A DNA stretch of 41,258 bases from Fibrobacterota bacterium (GTDB taxonomy: Bacteria; Fibrobacterota; Fibrobacteria; UBA11236). Positions within the stretch are counted from its first letter, which is position 1, and the number at the start of each line of letters is the position of its first letter. Shown here piece by piece: positions 32,371 to 41,258 of this stretch. Position numbers and translations under genes: made by a program. Location of the stretch: the NCBI GenBank assembly GCA_023249635.1, contig JAHFCH010000031.1, forward strand, positions 1-41,258. The letters are read 5' to 3'. The notes beneath the pieces are model-generated. The model was not told the DNA's origin, made no database searches, and saw nothing but the letters and a program-made list of their open reading frames with translations.

Positions 32371-33593
32371 GCCGGTTCCGCGAAGGCGTTTGCCGGTCGC
32401 GGCGAAAGCGCTGCGGCGTCGTCACCGGGTGCGCGGCCGGAAGCGGGCCGATCAAGCAGACCAAGATAGGCTTCGCCGACGCGCGCCCAGGAAAAGCGGT
32501 TCAGGAAGTATTGCCTTTGGTCGGCGATCTCCTTCTCGCCGCGTACGTGTCCCAATTCACGGAGCAGGGCTTCGGTCAGTTCCGGCACCGAATCCGGCGC
32601 GACCAAAGTACCATACGGTCCTGCCACCTCGGGTATGGCGCAAGCCGACGTGGTGATCAGGTTCTGCCCGGTAGCCAGGGTTTCCAAAACGGCATTGCCG
32701 AAGGATTCTTCCAGGCTCGGCAGCAGCACCAAGCGGGAAGTTACGATGGCCTGGGCCAATTGGCGGCTGCCCAGCCAACCTACGAAACGGATCTGGCTTT
32801 CGGCGCCGGCATCGCGGGCCATACGTTCCAACCTGCCCCGCAGGGGACCGTCCCCGGCCAGGGTCAACGGATGCAAGGAACGAATCTGCGCGGGTAATCT
32901 CAGGTAAGCCTCCACGCCTTGCTGCACGCCCTTGTTGCCGGCAAGCCTGCCGAAGAAGAGGACGCCATGCTGGCCGGCCTCGCGGAATGCGGGCCCAACG
33001 AATTGGGGATCGAGCCCGTTGGGGATGACGGCGGTGGCCGCGTCGTCGATCCCGAAACATTCGCGTGCCTGGACGCGGGAGAAATCGCTGGTGCATACCG
33101 TAACATCGGCGCGACGGGCGGCGAGGGCGACGGCCACGAAGCGGGGCTCTCGGGCGAGTATGCCCAACCAGGTGGAGGCCTTGGACCAATCCTTTCCCCG
33201 CAGGTAACCGTCATAGGTATTCCGGCTCGAGAAGACCAGGCGCCCGCGCTCGCGAATGCGCCAAAGCAGGGAGGCTTCGTCCCCGTTGCCGATGATCAAG
33301 GTACGCGGGCCGCAAAGGCGGCGCACCACGGGGAGGAAGGTGAGACCGTTGAGGAACCGGAGGGGCGAGCTGATACCCGGACGGATGCCCACGAAAAGGG
33401 CCCAGCGGACCTGGTAGGGTAACCCGGATGGTACCTCAACGCGTTCCCAAGGGGCCTTGCTGTAGACGACGCAGACGCGTTTGCCGGCAAGGGCTAACGC
33501 CGTAGCCAACATATGCGCGGACTTCTGGCCGCCCCCGCGGTAACGGGACCAGGGAGAATAATTGCTCGTGAGTACGACGTCGAAAGCTTGCAT
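32367..33593 (-). CDS. Glycosyltransferase family 4 (GT4)
   Basis: 408 residues from the ATG at 33593 (an upstream TTG at 33653 adds 20 unlikely residues). The N-terminal GT-B domain starts with FDVVLTSNYSPWSRYRGGGQ, with a Gly-rich loop near residue 18. The C-terminal domain has VIPNGLDPQFVGP, VLFFGRLAGNKGVQQGVEAY, LTLAGDGPLRGRLERMA and the EX7E motif in LLPSLEESFGNAVLETLATG. It transfers a sugar from an NDP-sugar to a glycan or lipid acceptor at the inner face of the inner membrane; donor and acceptor are unknown. It leads a minus-strand cluster with the deacetylase-like and fibro-slime genes, which suggests making and displaying a surface polysaccharide. Confidence 0.88.
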   Translation of the reverse strand: MQAFDVVLTSNYSPWSRYRGGGQKSAHMLATALALAGKRVCVVYSKAPWERVEVPSGLPYQVRWALFVGIRPGISSPLRFLNGLTFLPVVRRLCGPRTLIIGNGDEASLLWRIRERGRLVFSSRNTYDGYLRGKDWSKASTWLGILAREPRFVAVALAARRADVTVCTSDFSRVQARECFGIDDAATAVIPNGLDPQFVGPAFREAGQHGVLFFGRLAGNKGVQQGVEAYLRLPAQIRSLHPLTLAGDGPLRGRLERMARDAGAESQIRFVGWLGSRQLAQAIVTSRLVLLPSLEESFGNAVLETLATGQNLITTSACAIPEVAGPYGTLVAPDSVPELTEALLRELGHVRGEKEIADQRQYFLNRFSWARVGEAYLGLLDRPASGRAPGDDAAALSPRPANAFAEPA

Positions 33594-33758
33594 AGTGCGG
33601 CCCGGGAAACGGGTGGGTGTCCGATAAATTACTACCGGAAGACGGGAAACCAATGGCTTCCTACCCCTTAAACGAATATGGGAGACGGATCCGTTACGGC
33701 AAAGATCCCGGAAATAGGGAAAACCCCATATATTCCGGGAAGAAAAGGGTAAAAATCC

Positions 33759-34127
33759 CTAATTGAACATGACCGAGTGGTTATGGCTGTTGGTGGTCGA
33801 GGTATCCTTCATCACCATCTTGCCGGCCTTGATATCGGCAACTTCCTGAGCGGTGAGCTCGAGGTTATGGGTATGCGTCGCGGTTCCATGGATATCCAGG
33901 GTCACCGCCCCGCCGGCATCCAACTGCGCCTTCTTGATCAGGGCCACGTGGCCATGGTTACCGGAGATGGTATCGGCCTGGTTATCGCCCGCTTCCTTGA
34001 CGGGAGCGCTGGGCCCCTCATCGGAACTGCATCCCGTGATTTGGATGACGACCCCTGCGAAAAGCGCGGCCGCGGCCGACCCCAGAAAGGTACGGCGTGC
34101 GGCTTGGTTTCGGGTTTGCGTTTTCAT
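33759..34127 (-). CDS. Small Tat-exported, His-rich lipoprotein
   Basis: 122 residues. RRTFLG (residues 11-16) is a twin-arginine motif, followed by a hydrophobic segment and a lipobox ending QITGC (Cys 33). The mature 90 residues contain eight histidines in short clusters (GNHGH, HGTATHTHN, NSHNHS) separated by beta-strand and helical segments (VALIKKAQLDAGGAVTLDI, LTAQEVADIKAGKMVM). Similar short twin-arginine His-cluster proteins exist in many bacteria without known function (from memory). Metal binding is plausible from the His spacing. Folding before export would fit a cofactor-loaded protein. It lies just downstream of the giant TPR gene's end (34171), on the same strand. Confidence 0.75.
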   Translation of the reverse strand: MKTQTRNQAARRTFLGSAAAALFAGVVIQITGCSSDEGPSAPVKEAGDNQADTISGNHGHVALIKKAQLDAGGAVTLDIHGTATHTHNLELTAQEVADIKAGKMVMKDTSTTNSHNHSVMFN

Positions 34128-34170
34128 GGGCGGCCTCCGGAGGGGTATCCCCGGAGGTTAATCTAAACGA

Positions 34171-37100
34171 TTAATACCCCTTGGGCAGGGCGGATTTATC
34201 GCCCCCGAGTTTCTTGTAGGATTTGAAGTATTCTTCCGCCTGCTTCTTCTGGTAAGACCGATCCGCGGCCACACCCGCGTAGTAATAGGACAAGGGTTCG
34301 TCCGGGCACAGGGTAAGTACTTGGCGGCTCGCGGTGGCGATGCCCTGCATGTTTTCCAGCGCCAGGTTCACCTTCTGGGATTCCAAATGCACGCCGCAGG
34401 CCCTGGGGTTGCGGTTCAGGGCCTCCTTGAGGAAGTCGCGCGCCTCGTCCTTGCGTCCCGTCGCCATCATCACTTCGGCCAGGGCCACGATGCCGCGGGG
34501 ATAATCCTCGTCGGCCTCAAGGCTTTTCTGGGCCCACTCTTCCGCCTGGGGAGCGCTTCCCAAGGCGAGCTGGATTTCGGAAAGCTCGGCGTATATGTCC
34601 GGAGTGGGGTTTACCTCGGCGGCCTGCACCAGGTAATCCGAGGCCTCGGAAAGATTCTTCTCCGCCAGGCTGGCTTCGCCCAGTCCGCGCAATCCCATGG
34701 CCCGGTCCGGTTTGGCCACGGTTTGCGCCAAGGAGAAGAAGTACGTGCGCGCATCATTGGGCAAGCCCTGCGCAAGCAGGATGAGGCCCGCGTGGTAGGC
34801 GGCCCCGGCATGGTCGGCGCGCTTGACCAGGACGGCCTTGAATTCCTTCAACGCCAGGGGAAGGTTCTTCAGCTCGTAATGGACCAAGCCCAGGTTGTAG
34901 AGGTAGTCCGCGTTTTCCGGATCGCTCTTGACCAGGCCTTCCAGTATGTCCGAGGACTTCTCGCGATCGTGCATGGCCAACAGGGCTTGGGCCAAGCGCA
35001 TTTGCACCAGGGGTTCCTTGGCGAAGGCGGAGCTTTCGATCTGGCGCTTGGCATCCAGGGGTTTACCCTTTTCCAGCAAGGCATCGGAGAGGCCGGCAAG
35101 GGCGCGGGCCGAAGGGGCCTTCTGGTTCACGTCCCAATAGATAGGCAGGGCCGCGTCGGTCTTGCCCAGGATACGCATGGCGTCGGCCAAGGTAAGCCTG
35201 CCGGCGGGGGAGAGCTGGGCCTTCTTGGGATCGAGCAGTTCCAGGGCCGACTCCGCGTCTGAACGGCGGAGGTAAATCTCGCCGAGCCCTTCGGTATAGC
35301 CGAGCTTCTCGGGAGCCGCCTGGGCTGCCTGGGCAAAGAGTTCCTCGGCGCGTTCGAGCTTACCGTTCTTCAACTGGAGCTCCGCGAGCCATGCGCAGGC
35401 TTCGTCGTTATCCGGCTGCATGGCGACCAGATCCTCGAGGGCGCCTTCCGCCTTGTCCAGGCTACCGGCTTCGCGGTGCAGGCGCGCCAGGCCCTGCAGG
35501 GTGTAGGCATTGCGATCGCCCAGGCCATAAGCCTTGTCCCAAGCCTGCATGGCTTCGGTGTTGCGCGACCGGTCGCCTCGACCGGCGGAACCTTCCAGGG
35601 CGTCGCCGTAGCGCGCCCAGGCATCGGCGTCGTTATCGCGTGCGAGGGCGGCGCGGCGGTAGAGGGCGGCGGCGGCGGGGAAGTCGCTGGCCTTGAGGCG
35701 GATTTCCCCCAGGGCCAGGCAGGCGTCCACGTTGGCCGAATCGAGGCGCACCGCGTCGGATAGCGCGGCGGGAATTTCCGCCGTGAGGTTTAGCGCGCGG
35801 GTCACATCGAGGCGCGAAATCGCGGCGGCCTTGTCGTTGGGATCGAAGCCCAAGGCGCGCTTGTAGTCTTCCAGGGCGGGCTGGTATTTGCCGCCGGCCT
35901 GGCGGCAATCGCCGAGCAGACGGAAGGCCTTGGCCAATACCGGCTTGCCTTCGGAGGATTGCTCCAGTCCGATCTTAAGCATGTTCTCGGCGGATCCGTA
36001 GTCGCGGTTCTCGGCCATCCACATGCCCATATACAGGTTGGCCTTCTTCTGCTTGGGATCGCGTTCCAGCATCAGTCCGTACATTTCCACGGCTTTACCG
36101 GTTTCGCCCTTGGCCAGGAATTCTTCCGAGGCCGAGCGCAGAAGCTCCAGCAGCTCGGAAGCATAGGTGGGATCCTTGGGCTTGAGCTCGTCGGCGCGGA
36201 TGAGGTATTCCAGCGCCTTCTCTTTGTTCTTGGCGTCCAGATATGCCTGGCCCGCCCGGAAAGCCAAGGCGGCATCGGTGGGGGAGAGCAGGGACTGGTG
36301 ATCAAGCGCGTCGGCCATCTTGGCCGGATCCTTCAACTGCAGCCAAGCCTCGGCCTGCAATTGCCAGGCGCGGCCGGACGCGGGTTCCAAGGCCGACCAG
36401 CGTTGCAGCCAGGTGGAAGCATCTTTATACCGGGCCGATGCCATGGCGAGCTCGCTTCCCGCCCGCAAGGCGTTTAGGTCATTGGGATCCTTATCCAGGA
36501 TCAGCTTGTATAGATCCAGGGCGCGCGGATCCTTGCCCAACGCCGATGCCAAGGCCATCTGGATGGGCGGTTCGCCGGGGAAATTGTTGTTGCCGATGTC
36601 GAGTACTTCGGAAAGGTACGGGGATTTGTTGGCGTCGGCGTACAGCCAGGCCTTGTCGAATGATTGGCGCAGGTCCGTCATGGCGGCGGCCTTCTCGCTG
36701 CCTTTGCGGTTCTGCGCGGTCAACTGGCGCCAGATCAGGTAGTCGCGGAAGGCCTTGTGGGCCGGGCCCTTCTTGTCCTGGTAGGCGTAGAGTTCGGCCA
36801 GGGGTCCCAGCAGATCGCGGTCCTTGGAGGACTCATCGGCCAGGGCCTTTTCGAACGGGACCATCTTCTGCATATCGTAACGGCGGTAATATTCCTTGGC
36901 CAGGATCACGCGGCCGCGATGGTATTGCGGGTAGCCCTTGACGAGTTTTTCCAGTTGGGCCGGGTCGCCGCTGAACTTGAATTGCAGCTCGGCCAGCTGG
37001 AAGGAATATTCCGGATCCATGCCTTTGATGGCCGTCAGCAGGCGCAGGGCGTTTTCCAGGCTGGCGGTATCGCCCTTGCCTTGCGCCAGGCGGTGCATGG

Positions 37101-40100
37101 ACTTGAGCGCATCGGCATCGCCGTTATGCCGCGCGGTCCATTGGCCGTATTGATCGATGGCGGCCACGGTATCCCGGGCCTTTTCCTTGGCCTTCGCCAA
37201 TTGCAGTTGGTAATCCTTGTAGGTGGCGTCCACGCGCACCAGGTTTTCCAGGGTGGCTACGCGGCCCTTTTCGTCCCCGGTCTTGGCGAAGAGATTGCAC
37301 AAGGTATCCAGCAGGCCCACGTTATCCGGTTCGCGATCCATGCGCAGCTTGTAGAAGGCCAGGGCCTTGGCATGCTGGTTGGTCTTGGCGTAGGCCATGG
37401 CGGCTTCCGGGATCCATTTCGCTTCGACGTTTTGCGCGCCCGTGTAGCGGTCCCAGGCCTTCGCCGAAGCGGCTTCTTCGCCGCTATAGAAGTAGGCCAT
37501 GGCCAGGCCATAGCGTTCGTGCAGGCTGGGCCCGCGGTCTTCCGTGAATTGGTACAGCTTGAGATTGGCTTTGAACTCGGCGGGGGTATTGAGGGCCTGG
37601 GCGTAGGTATGCGCGTAGGCCACGTTGGAAGGCTGCAATGCGTTGGCTTTCTGGAAGCATTCCACGCCCAGATCGGCGACCTGGAGCTGGTTGCGGCATT
37701 GTCCCAGGCGGTACCAGGAATCGCCGTCCTTGGGACGGAGCTCCACCACTTCGGAGAGCAGGCGCGCGGTCTGCTTGTAGGTTTTGCGGCCGAAATAGAA
37801 ATCCGCCAGGCGGATGAGGTGGTCGGCCTTATGCGTCGAATCCAATTGGGCCAGCTTCTCCAGCACCACCACGTAGCTGACGCGCTGCTCCTGCTTGACC
37901 GGGTTGATGAGGGGCAGCAGCATCTTATACGCGCGCAATTCGCCGGGGCTGGTGGTGAGGCAAGCGCGGATGTTGGTCGTGGCTGCCAGCGTATCCTTGG
38001 CGCGCAGGTCGAGTTCGGCCAGGCGCAACAGGCCGCCCGCGTTCTCCTTGTCCACCGCCAGCAACATCTGCAAAGTCTTCCGGATCACGGAAGGATCCTT
38101 CATGGTCTTCTCGTATGCCAGGATCTGCAATTGCCGGATTTCCTTGTCGAAATCCGGGTTGACCTCAACGTAACGTTCCGAAAGCTCGGCGGTGAGGGCG
38201 TAGTTCTTGCCGCGGTAAACGGCCATCACGGCATCACGATCGCCCAGCAGTACCTTGGGCTCGAGCTTGTACGCCAAGGCGTAGTCGGCCGAGGCCTCGT
38301 CCCATTTTCCCTGGGCCGCGTAGCCCTGGGCCAAGAGCAGGAACAGATCCGAATTGTCGGGGTTGGAGCGCGAGGTTTCCGGACGCGCGGCCAGTTCCTG
38401 CAGCAACTTGAAATGCTTCTGGATCTGCTGACGGCTGTGGATGGCATGCGGCAACAGGCGCTGGTAATTCTGGTTGAGGGGCGAGAGTTCCAGGGCCGTG
38501 CTCAGGTAGGCGTAGGCCTTGGCCTTGTCGTTCTTCTGAAGGAACAGCTTGGCCAATTCGAACTGGGCCTCGTGGGCGCTGGAATCGATATTCTGGATTT
38601 CCGTCAGCACGTCGGCCAGGTCTTCCTTCTTGCCCTTCGATTTCATCAGGGTAATCAGGCGATCGCGGATGGATTTGTCCTTGGGGGAAAGGTAGAGGGC
38701 GTTGCGATACAGGCCGATGGCCTTCTCCGGGCGGTTCAAATCCTCCTGCAGGCGGGCCAGCTTGAGGATCAATTCCAGGTTGCCGTTCTGCAAACGCAAC
38801 AGGCCTTCCTGCGCGTCCGCCAGCTGGGACTTTTGCGAGGAGGCATCCAGGGCTTCGATAAGGTAACGCCAGGGCTTCTCTTCCAGGGGTTTCACTTCGC
38901 TCCAGCGCTTGGCCCACTTGGCCGTAGCGCCGCGGTCGCCCAGGCCCTTGGAGATTTCGGCGGCCTTGCCGATGGCGGCTTCATCGTCCGGGGTTTTGGC
39001 CAACAGGGCCTGGTAGGCTTCCAGCGCGGAGCGCGTCCCGCCCAGCGAAGCGGCATAGTCGGCGAGGATGTCGTTATCCTGCGGGAACGATTCCACCCCC
39101 AGTTTGAGGATGGCCTGCAGATTGGCGCCGTTCCCCACGCCTCGCGTGGGGCCCAAACCCGCTCCGGCCTCGCGCGCATAGGCGTACACCTTGTCGAATA
39201 CCTCTTTATCCTTGCGCTTGACCGCCAGCCATTGGAAATAGGCCTGGTGCGCCTGGGCGGATTTCTTCTGCCAGGCGTACAGGTCCGCCAAGGGTTCCAG
39301 CAACACGGCATCCGACGCGGCTTCGGCGGCGAGGAACGGTTCCAGCCCCGCCAGGTTGGGCCAGGCGCGCTTGGCATGGTATTCCCAGACCAGCAGCAAT
39401 TTGCCTTGGCGGTAATCGGGATTGGCTTTCACCAGATCTTCCAGTTCCTTGGTCTCGCCGCTGCGGGCGAAATAGGTCTCGGCCAATTGGAAGCGGTACG
39501 CGCGATCGGCGGATTTCATCTGGGTCAGGTAGCGCAGGGCCTCGATGAGGGCGCTGGTATCCTTCTGGCGCTCGGCCAGATCATGGAAGCTCTTGAGCGC
39601 TGCGGCATCATCTTGATGGCGGAAGGTCCATTGCGAATAGAATGCCAACGCCTCGGGGGCGTTGCCGGCTTTTTCCTTTTCACGGGCCAGGCGCAGCACG
39701 TAATCGCCGACATTCTGATCCTCTTGCACCAGGCGCTCCATCATGCCCATGCGGCGCTTGCCGTCGCCTTCCTTACCGTACAGCTCCGAGAGCGTGGCCA
39801 ACAGGCCCACGTCGCGGGGGTGCTCGGCCAGTCGCTTTTCGAGGATGGGCTTGGCCTTGTTCACCTGGCCGGCCTTGAGGAAGGCCAGACCCGCCGTGGA
39901 GTCTTCCGAGGCGGAGGCGGGATCCATGGCCATCAGGGCTTCCCATTCCTTGGCGGCCGAGCCGAACTCGCCGTTGAGGTATAGGGCGCGGGCCAATTTG
40001 CGGCGTTCTTCCTTGGTGGGATTGTTGCGTGACAAGAGACGCAGGGCATCGGCATTGGCCTTGAGGGCGGCATCGTCCTTGAGGGTGACGGCGAAGGCGC

Positions 40101-41258
40101 GGGCATAGCCGGCATTGGCGGGTTCCAGGCGATAGGCCTTTTCCAGCGAACCGCCGGCGCCTTCGCGTTCCAGCTTGGCCTGGCTCACGCCCAAGCGGTA
40201 CCAGAATTTCGCGTCGTTGGGGTAAGCCGAAGCGAGTTTTCCCAGGGCCTCGGCGGCATTGCCCCATTTACCGGCCTCGAACAGGAAATAGCCCATCTTG
40301 AGATCATAAGCGGCCTGGTTGGTGGGTTCCAACCGCGACATATTATCCAGCACGGTGAAATACAGTTCGCCATCCTTGGCCTTGGCGGCCAGGGGTTCCA
40401 CGAATTGCAGTCCGCGCTTGTCGTCGGGATGCTGCTTGGTCCATTCGCGGCCATGATTCAGCGCGGCGGCGGTATCCTTGGCGGCCAAATCCAGTTCGGC
40501 CAGGCGCAGGTACCATTGATCATTGTATGGCTCGGCGGCGATCAGATCCTGGATGGCCCCGCGCAGTTTGGCGGGCTGGGCATTGGTCTCGGCGAGCGAA
40601 GCCACGCGGATGCGCAGGATGTCCTCGTCCTTGGGATTCTGGGCCAGGAATTTTTCCGACAGCGTGGCGGCGGCGCCGAAATCCTTGACCGCGTAAAGGT
40701 CGAGGATGGGTTGGCGATGGCCTTCGAGCAGTTTGGCGTCCATGCGCAATACGCGGGCATAGGCTTCGGCGGCCTTCTGGGGATTCTTGTAAAGGGAGAA
40801 GCCCCTGCCGATGAGCACCAGGTTCAGGGCCGTGGGACCGGGGCGTTGGGCGAGTTTCTGCAGCAGGGCGAAATTCTTCAGCACCTGCGCGTCGCTCACG
40901 ATCACCTGGGGCAGCAGTTCGGCGTACTCTTCCTTGTCGCCGGAATTCTGCAGGGCCTTCTGCAGATACTTATACGCGTTCTCCCGATCCTTGCCCGCCA
41001 GGAAGAGTTTGGCCAGCTGGAATTGGAAAGCATGATCGCGGGGATTCTTGCGTTCATTGTCGACCATGGCCTTGAGCCAGGGTCCGGGTTCGGGGCGGCT
41101 GGCGGCCAAGACCAGCATGCGGGCCTTGGCTTCGGGCTGGGCGGGGTTGAGATCGAGTACGGCCTTATAGGCTTCCAGGGCCAGCTCCGGGCGCTTCAAT
41201 TCTTCCTGCAAGCGGGCCATGGCCAGGGGATACTCCGCATCCTTGGGCGCGAGCGCGC
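34171..41258 (-). CDS. Giant tetratricopeptide-repeat protein, 5' end outside window
   Basis: The frame is open from the right window edge (41258) to the stop at 34171: more than 2,360 residues. An ATG at 41220 is internal, because the codons upstream of it (ALAPKDAEYPLA) continue the same repeat pattern. The whole chain is made of TPR and TPR-like helix pairs (for example LARLQEDLNRPEKAIGLYRNAL, YLYNLGLVHYELKNLPLALKEF) with no recognisable enzymatic domain. The first two-thirds of what is visible contains two copies of a super-repeat of about 825 residues (separate entry). The last roughly 700 residues are ordinary TPRs. TPR solenoids are protein-binding scaffolds; the signal peptide, if any, is outside the window, so the location is unknown. 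Confidence 0.92.
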   Translation of the reverse strand, partial: ALAPKDAEYPLAMARLQEELKRPELALEAYKAVLDLNPAQPEAKARMLVLAASRPEPGPWLKAMVDNERKNPRDHAFQFQLAKLFLAGKDRENAYKYLQKALQNSGDKEEYAELLPQVIVSDAQVLKNFALLQKLAQRPGPTALNLVLIGRGFSLYKNPQKAAEAYARVLRMDAKLLEGHRQPILDLYAVKDFGAAATLSEKFLAQNPKDEDILRIRVASLAETNAQPAKLRGAIQDLIAAEPYNDQWYLRLAELDLAAKDTAAALNHGREWTKQHPDDKRGLQFVEPLAAKAKDGELYFTVLDNMSRLEPTNQAAYDLKMGYFLFEAGKWGNAAEALGKLASAYPNDAKFWYRLGVSQAKLEREGAGGSLEKAYRLEPANAGYARAFAVTLKDDAALKANADALRLLSRNNPTKEERRKLARALYLNGEFGSAAKEWEALMAMDPASASEDSTAGLAFLKAGQVNKAKPILEKRLAEHPRDVGLLATLSELYGKEGDGKRRMGMMERLVQEDQNVGDYVLRLAREKEKAGNAPEALAFYSQWTFRHQDDAAALKSFHDLAERQKDTSALIEALRYLTQMKSADRAYRFQLAETYFARSGETKELEDLVKANPDYRQGKLLLVWEYHAKRAWPNLAGLEPFLAAEAASDAVLLEPLADLYAWQKKSAQAHQAYFQWLAVKRKDKEVFDKVYAYAREAGAGLGPTRGVGNGANLQAILKLGVESFPQDNDILADYAASLGGTRSALEAYQALLAKTPDDEAAIGKAAEISKGLGDRGATAKWAKRWSEVKPLEEKPWRYLIEALDASSQKSQLADAQEGLLRLQNGNLELILKLARLQEDLNRPEKAIGLYRNALYLSPKDKSIRDRLITLMKSKGKKEDLADVLTEIQNIDSSAHEAQFELAKLFLQKNDKAKAYAYLSTALELSPLNQNYQRLLPHAIHSRQQIQKHFKLLQELAARPETSRSNPDNSDLFLLLAQGYAAQGKWDEASADYALAYKLEPKVLLGDRDAVMAVYRGKNYALTAELSERYVEVNPDFDKEIRQLQILAYEKTMKDPSVIRKTLQMLLAVDKENAGGLLRLAELDLRAKDTLAATTNIRACLTTSPGELRAYKMLLPLINPVKQEQRVSYVVVLEKLAQLDSTHKADHLIRLADFYFGRKTYKQTARLLSEVVELRPKDGDSWYRLGQCRNQLQVADLGVECFQKANALQPSNVAYAHTYAQALNTPAEFKANLKLYQFTEDRGPSLHERYGLAMAYFYSGEEAASAKAWDRYTGAQNVEAKWIPEAAMAYAKTNQHAKALAFYKLRMDREPDNVGLLDTLCNLFAKTGDEKGRVATLENLVRVDATYKDYQLQLAKAKEKARDTVAAIDQYGQWTARHNGDADALKSMHRLAQGKGDTASLENALRLLTAIKGMDPEYSFQLAELQFKFSGDPAQLEKLVKGYPQYHRGRVILAKEYYRRYDMQKMVPFEKALADESSKDRDLLGPLAELYAYQDKKGPAHKAFRDYLIWRQLTAQNRKGSEKAAAMTDLRQSFDKAWLYADANKSPYLSEVLDIGNNNFPGEPPIQMALASALGKDPRALDLYKLILDKDPNDLNALRAGSELAMASARYKDASTWLQRWSALEPASGRAWQLQAEAWLQLKDPAKMADALDHQSLLSPTDAALAFRAGQAYLDAKNKEKALEYLIRADELKPKDPTYASELLELLRSASEEFLAKGETGKAVEMYGLMLERDPKQKKANLYMGMWMAENRDYGSAENMLKIGLEQSSEGKPVLAKAFRLLGDCRQAGGKYQPALEDYKRALGFDPNDKAAAISRLDVTRALNLTAEIPAALSDAVRLDSANVDACLALGEIRLKASDFPAAAALYRRAALARDNDADAWARYGDALEGSAGRGDRSRNTEAMQAWDKAYGLGDRNAYTLQGLARLHREAGSLDKAEGALEDLVAMQPDNDEACAWLAELQLKNGKLERAEELFAQAAQAAPEKLGYTEGLGEIYLRRSDAESALELLDPKKAQLSPAGRLTLADAMRILGKTDAALPIYWDVNQKAPSARALAGLSDALLEKGKPLDAKRQIESSAFAKEPLVQMRLAQALLAMHDREKSSDILEGLVKSDPENADYLYNLGLVHYELKNLPLALKEFKAVLVKRADHAGAAYHAGLILLAQGLPNDARTYFFSLAQTVAKPDRAMGLRGLGEASLAEKNLSEASDYLVQAAEVNPTPDIYAELSEIQLALGSAPQAEEWAQKSLEADEDYPRGIVALAEVMMATGRKDEARDFLKEALNRNPRACGVHLESQKVNLALENMQGIATASRQVLTLCPDEPLSYYYAGVAADRSYQKKQAEEYFKSYKKLGGDKSALPKGY
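36170..41220 (-). repeat. Super-repeat of about 825 codons in the TPR gene
   Basis: Block ARLQEELKRPELALEAYKAV (from 41220) recurs as ARLQEDLNRPEKAIGLYRNA (codon aligned to the first Met at 38760), exactly 820 codons later. The QWT ... ALKS block at about 39630 recurs at 37140, 830 codons later. LSPKD at about 38680 has its third counterpart LKPKD at about 36174, 835 codons later. Other matching pairs are LAKLFLAGKDRENAYKYLQKAL with LAKLFLQKNDKAKAYAYL, and RLAELDLAAKDT with RLAELDLRAKDT. So two full diverged copies and the start of a third exist. Confidence 0.85.

Noticed and set aside
36664-39984. An open frame of 1,106 codons antisense to the TPR gene
   Set aside because: It lies in GC-rich coding DNA opposite a clear TPR repeat frame. 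Its product (rich in G, Q, V, L, H) has no signal, domain or repeat other than the mirror of the TPR pattern. Long antisense frames are expected here.

Overview
The window is GC-rich and gene-dense, and by family content it comes from a Gram-negative bacterium. There are several lipoproteins, an outer-membrane barrel-like protein, a PBP4-type peptidase and Tat and Sec signals. Two markers point to the phylum Fibrobacterota or a close relative: a fibro-slime-domain protein (28770-31058) and a TIGR02147-family protein followed by a lipoprotein (25771-27440). This placement is an inference from families remembered, not from a search. No rRNA, tRNA, CRISPR array, transposase, integrase or phage gene was seen.

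Layout, left to right. A truncated outer-membrane protein (1-783, minus) is followed by an envelope-related minus-strand group: N-formylglutamate amidohydrolase, a PBP4-like D-Ala-D-Ala carboxypeptidase, a peptidase E-like protein and a divergent cyclopropane-synthase-like methyltransferase (921-5137). The last three are packed end to end. On the plus strand come a hotdog thioesterase, glutamine-dependent NAD+ synthetase and a DUF1835 protein with a lysine-rich, histone H1-like tail built on a perfect 12-bp tandem repeat (5230-8945). A complete branched-chain amino acid type ABC importer follows on minus (livK-H-M-G-F, 13614 down to 8988). Divergent from it is a lemA-TPM-TPM operon (13774-15972). 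Next is an orphan Pro/Thr-rich protein with PTPG repeats reminiscent of the eukaryotic Spt5 tail (16156-17220).

The middle (17227-27440) is dominated by exported proteins of unknown role: a DUF3089 hydrolase, three lipoproteins, a protease-less tandem PDZ protein, a secreted protein with a carbohydrate-binding-like C-terminus and a DUF4153 membrane protein. The TIGR02147 gene has an extended -10 promoter and a leader of about 144 nt able to form competing hairpins.

The right part carries a DUF4143 ATPase with a 29-bp AT-rich palindrome at its start, then a minus-strand surface cluster (GT4 glycosyltransferase, DUF2334 deacetylase-like protein, fibro-slime protein). It ends with a His-rich Tat lipoprotein and a giant TPR protein (more than 2,360 residues, running off the right edge). 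That protein contains two tandem copies of a super-repeat of about 825 residues and the start of a third.

The most unusual items are the TPR super-repeat, the structured leader before the TIGR02147 gene, the PTPG-repeat protein, the DUF1835 fusion with its H1-like tail, and the operator-like palindrome at the DUF4143 gene. No complete new multi-gene system is obvious.
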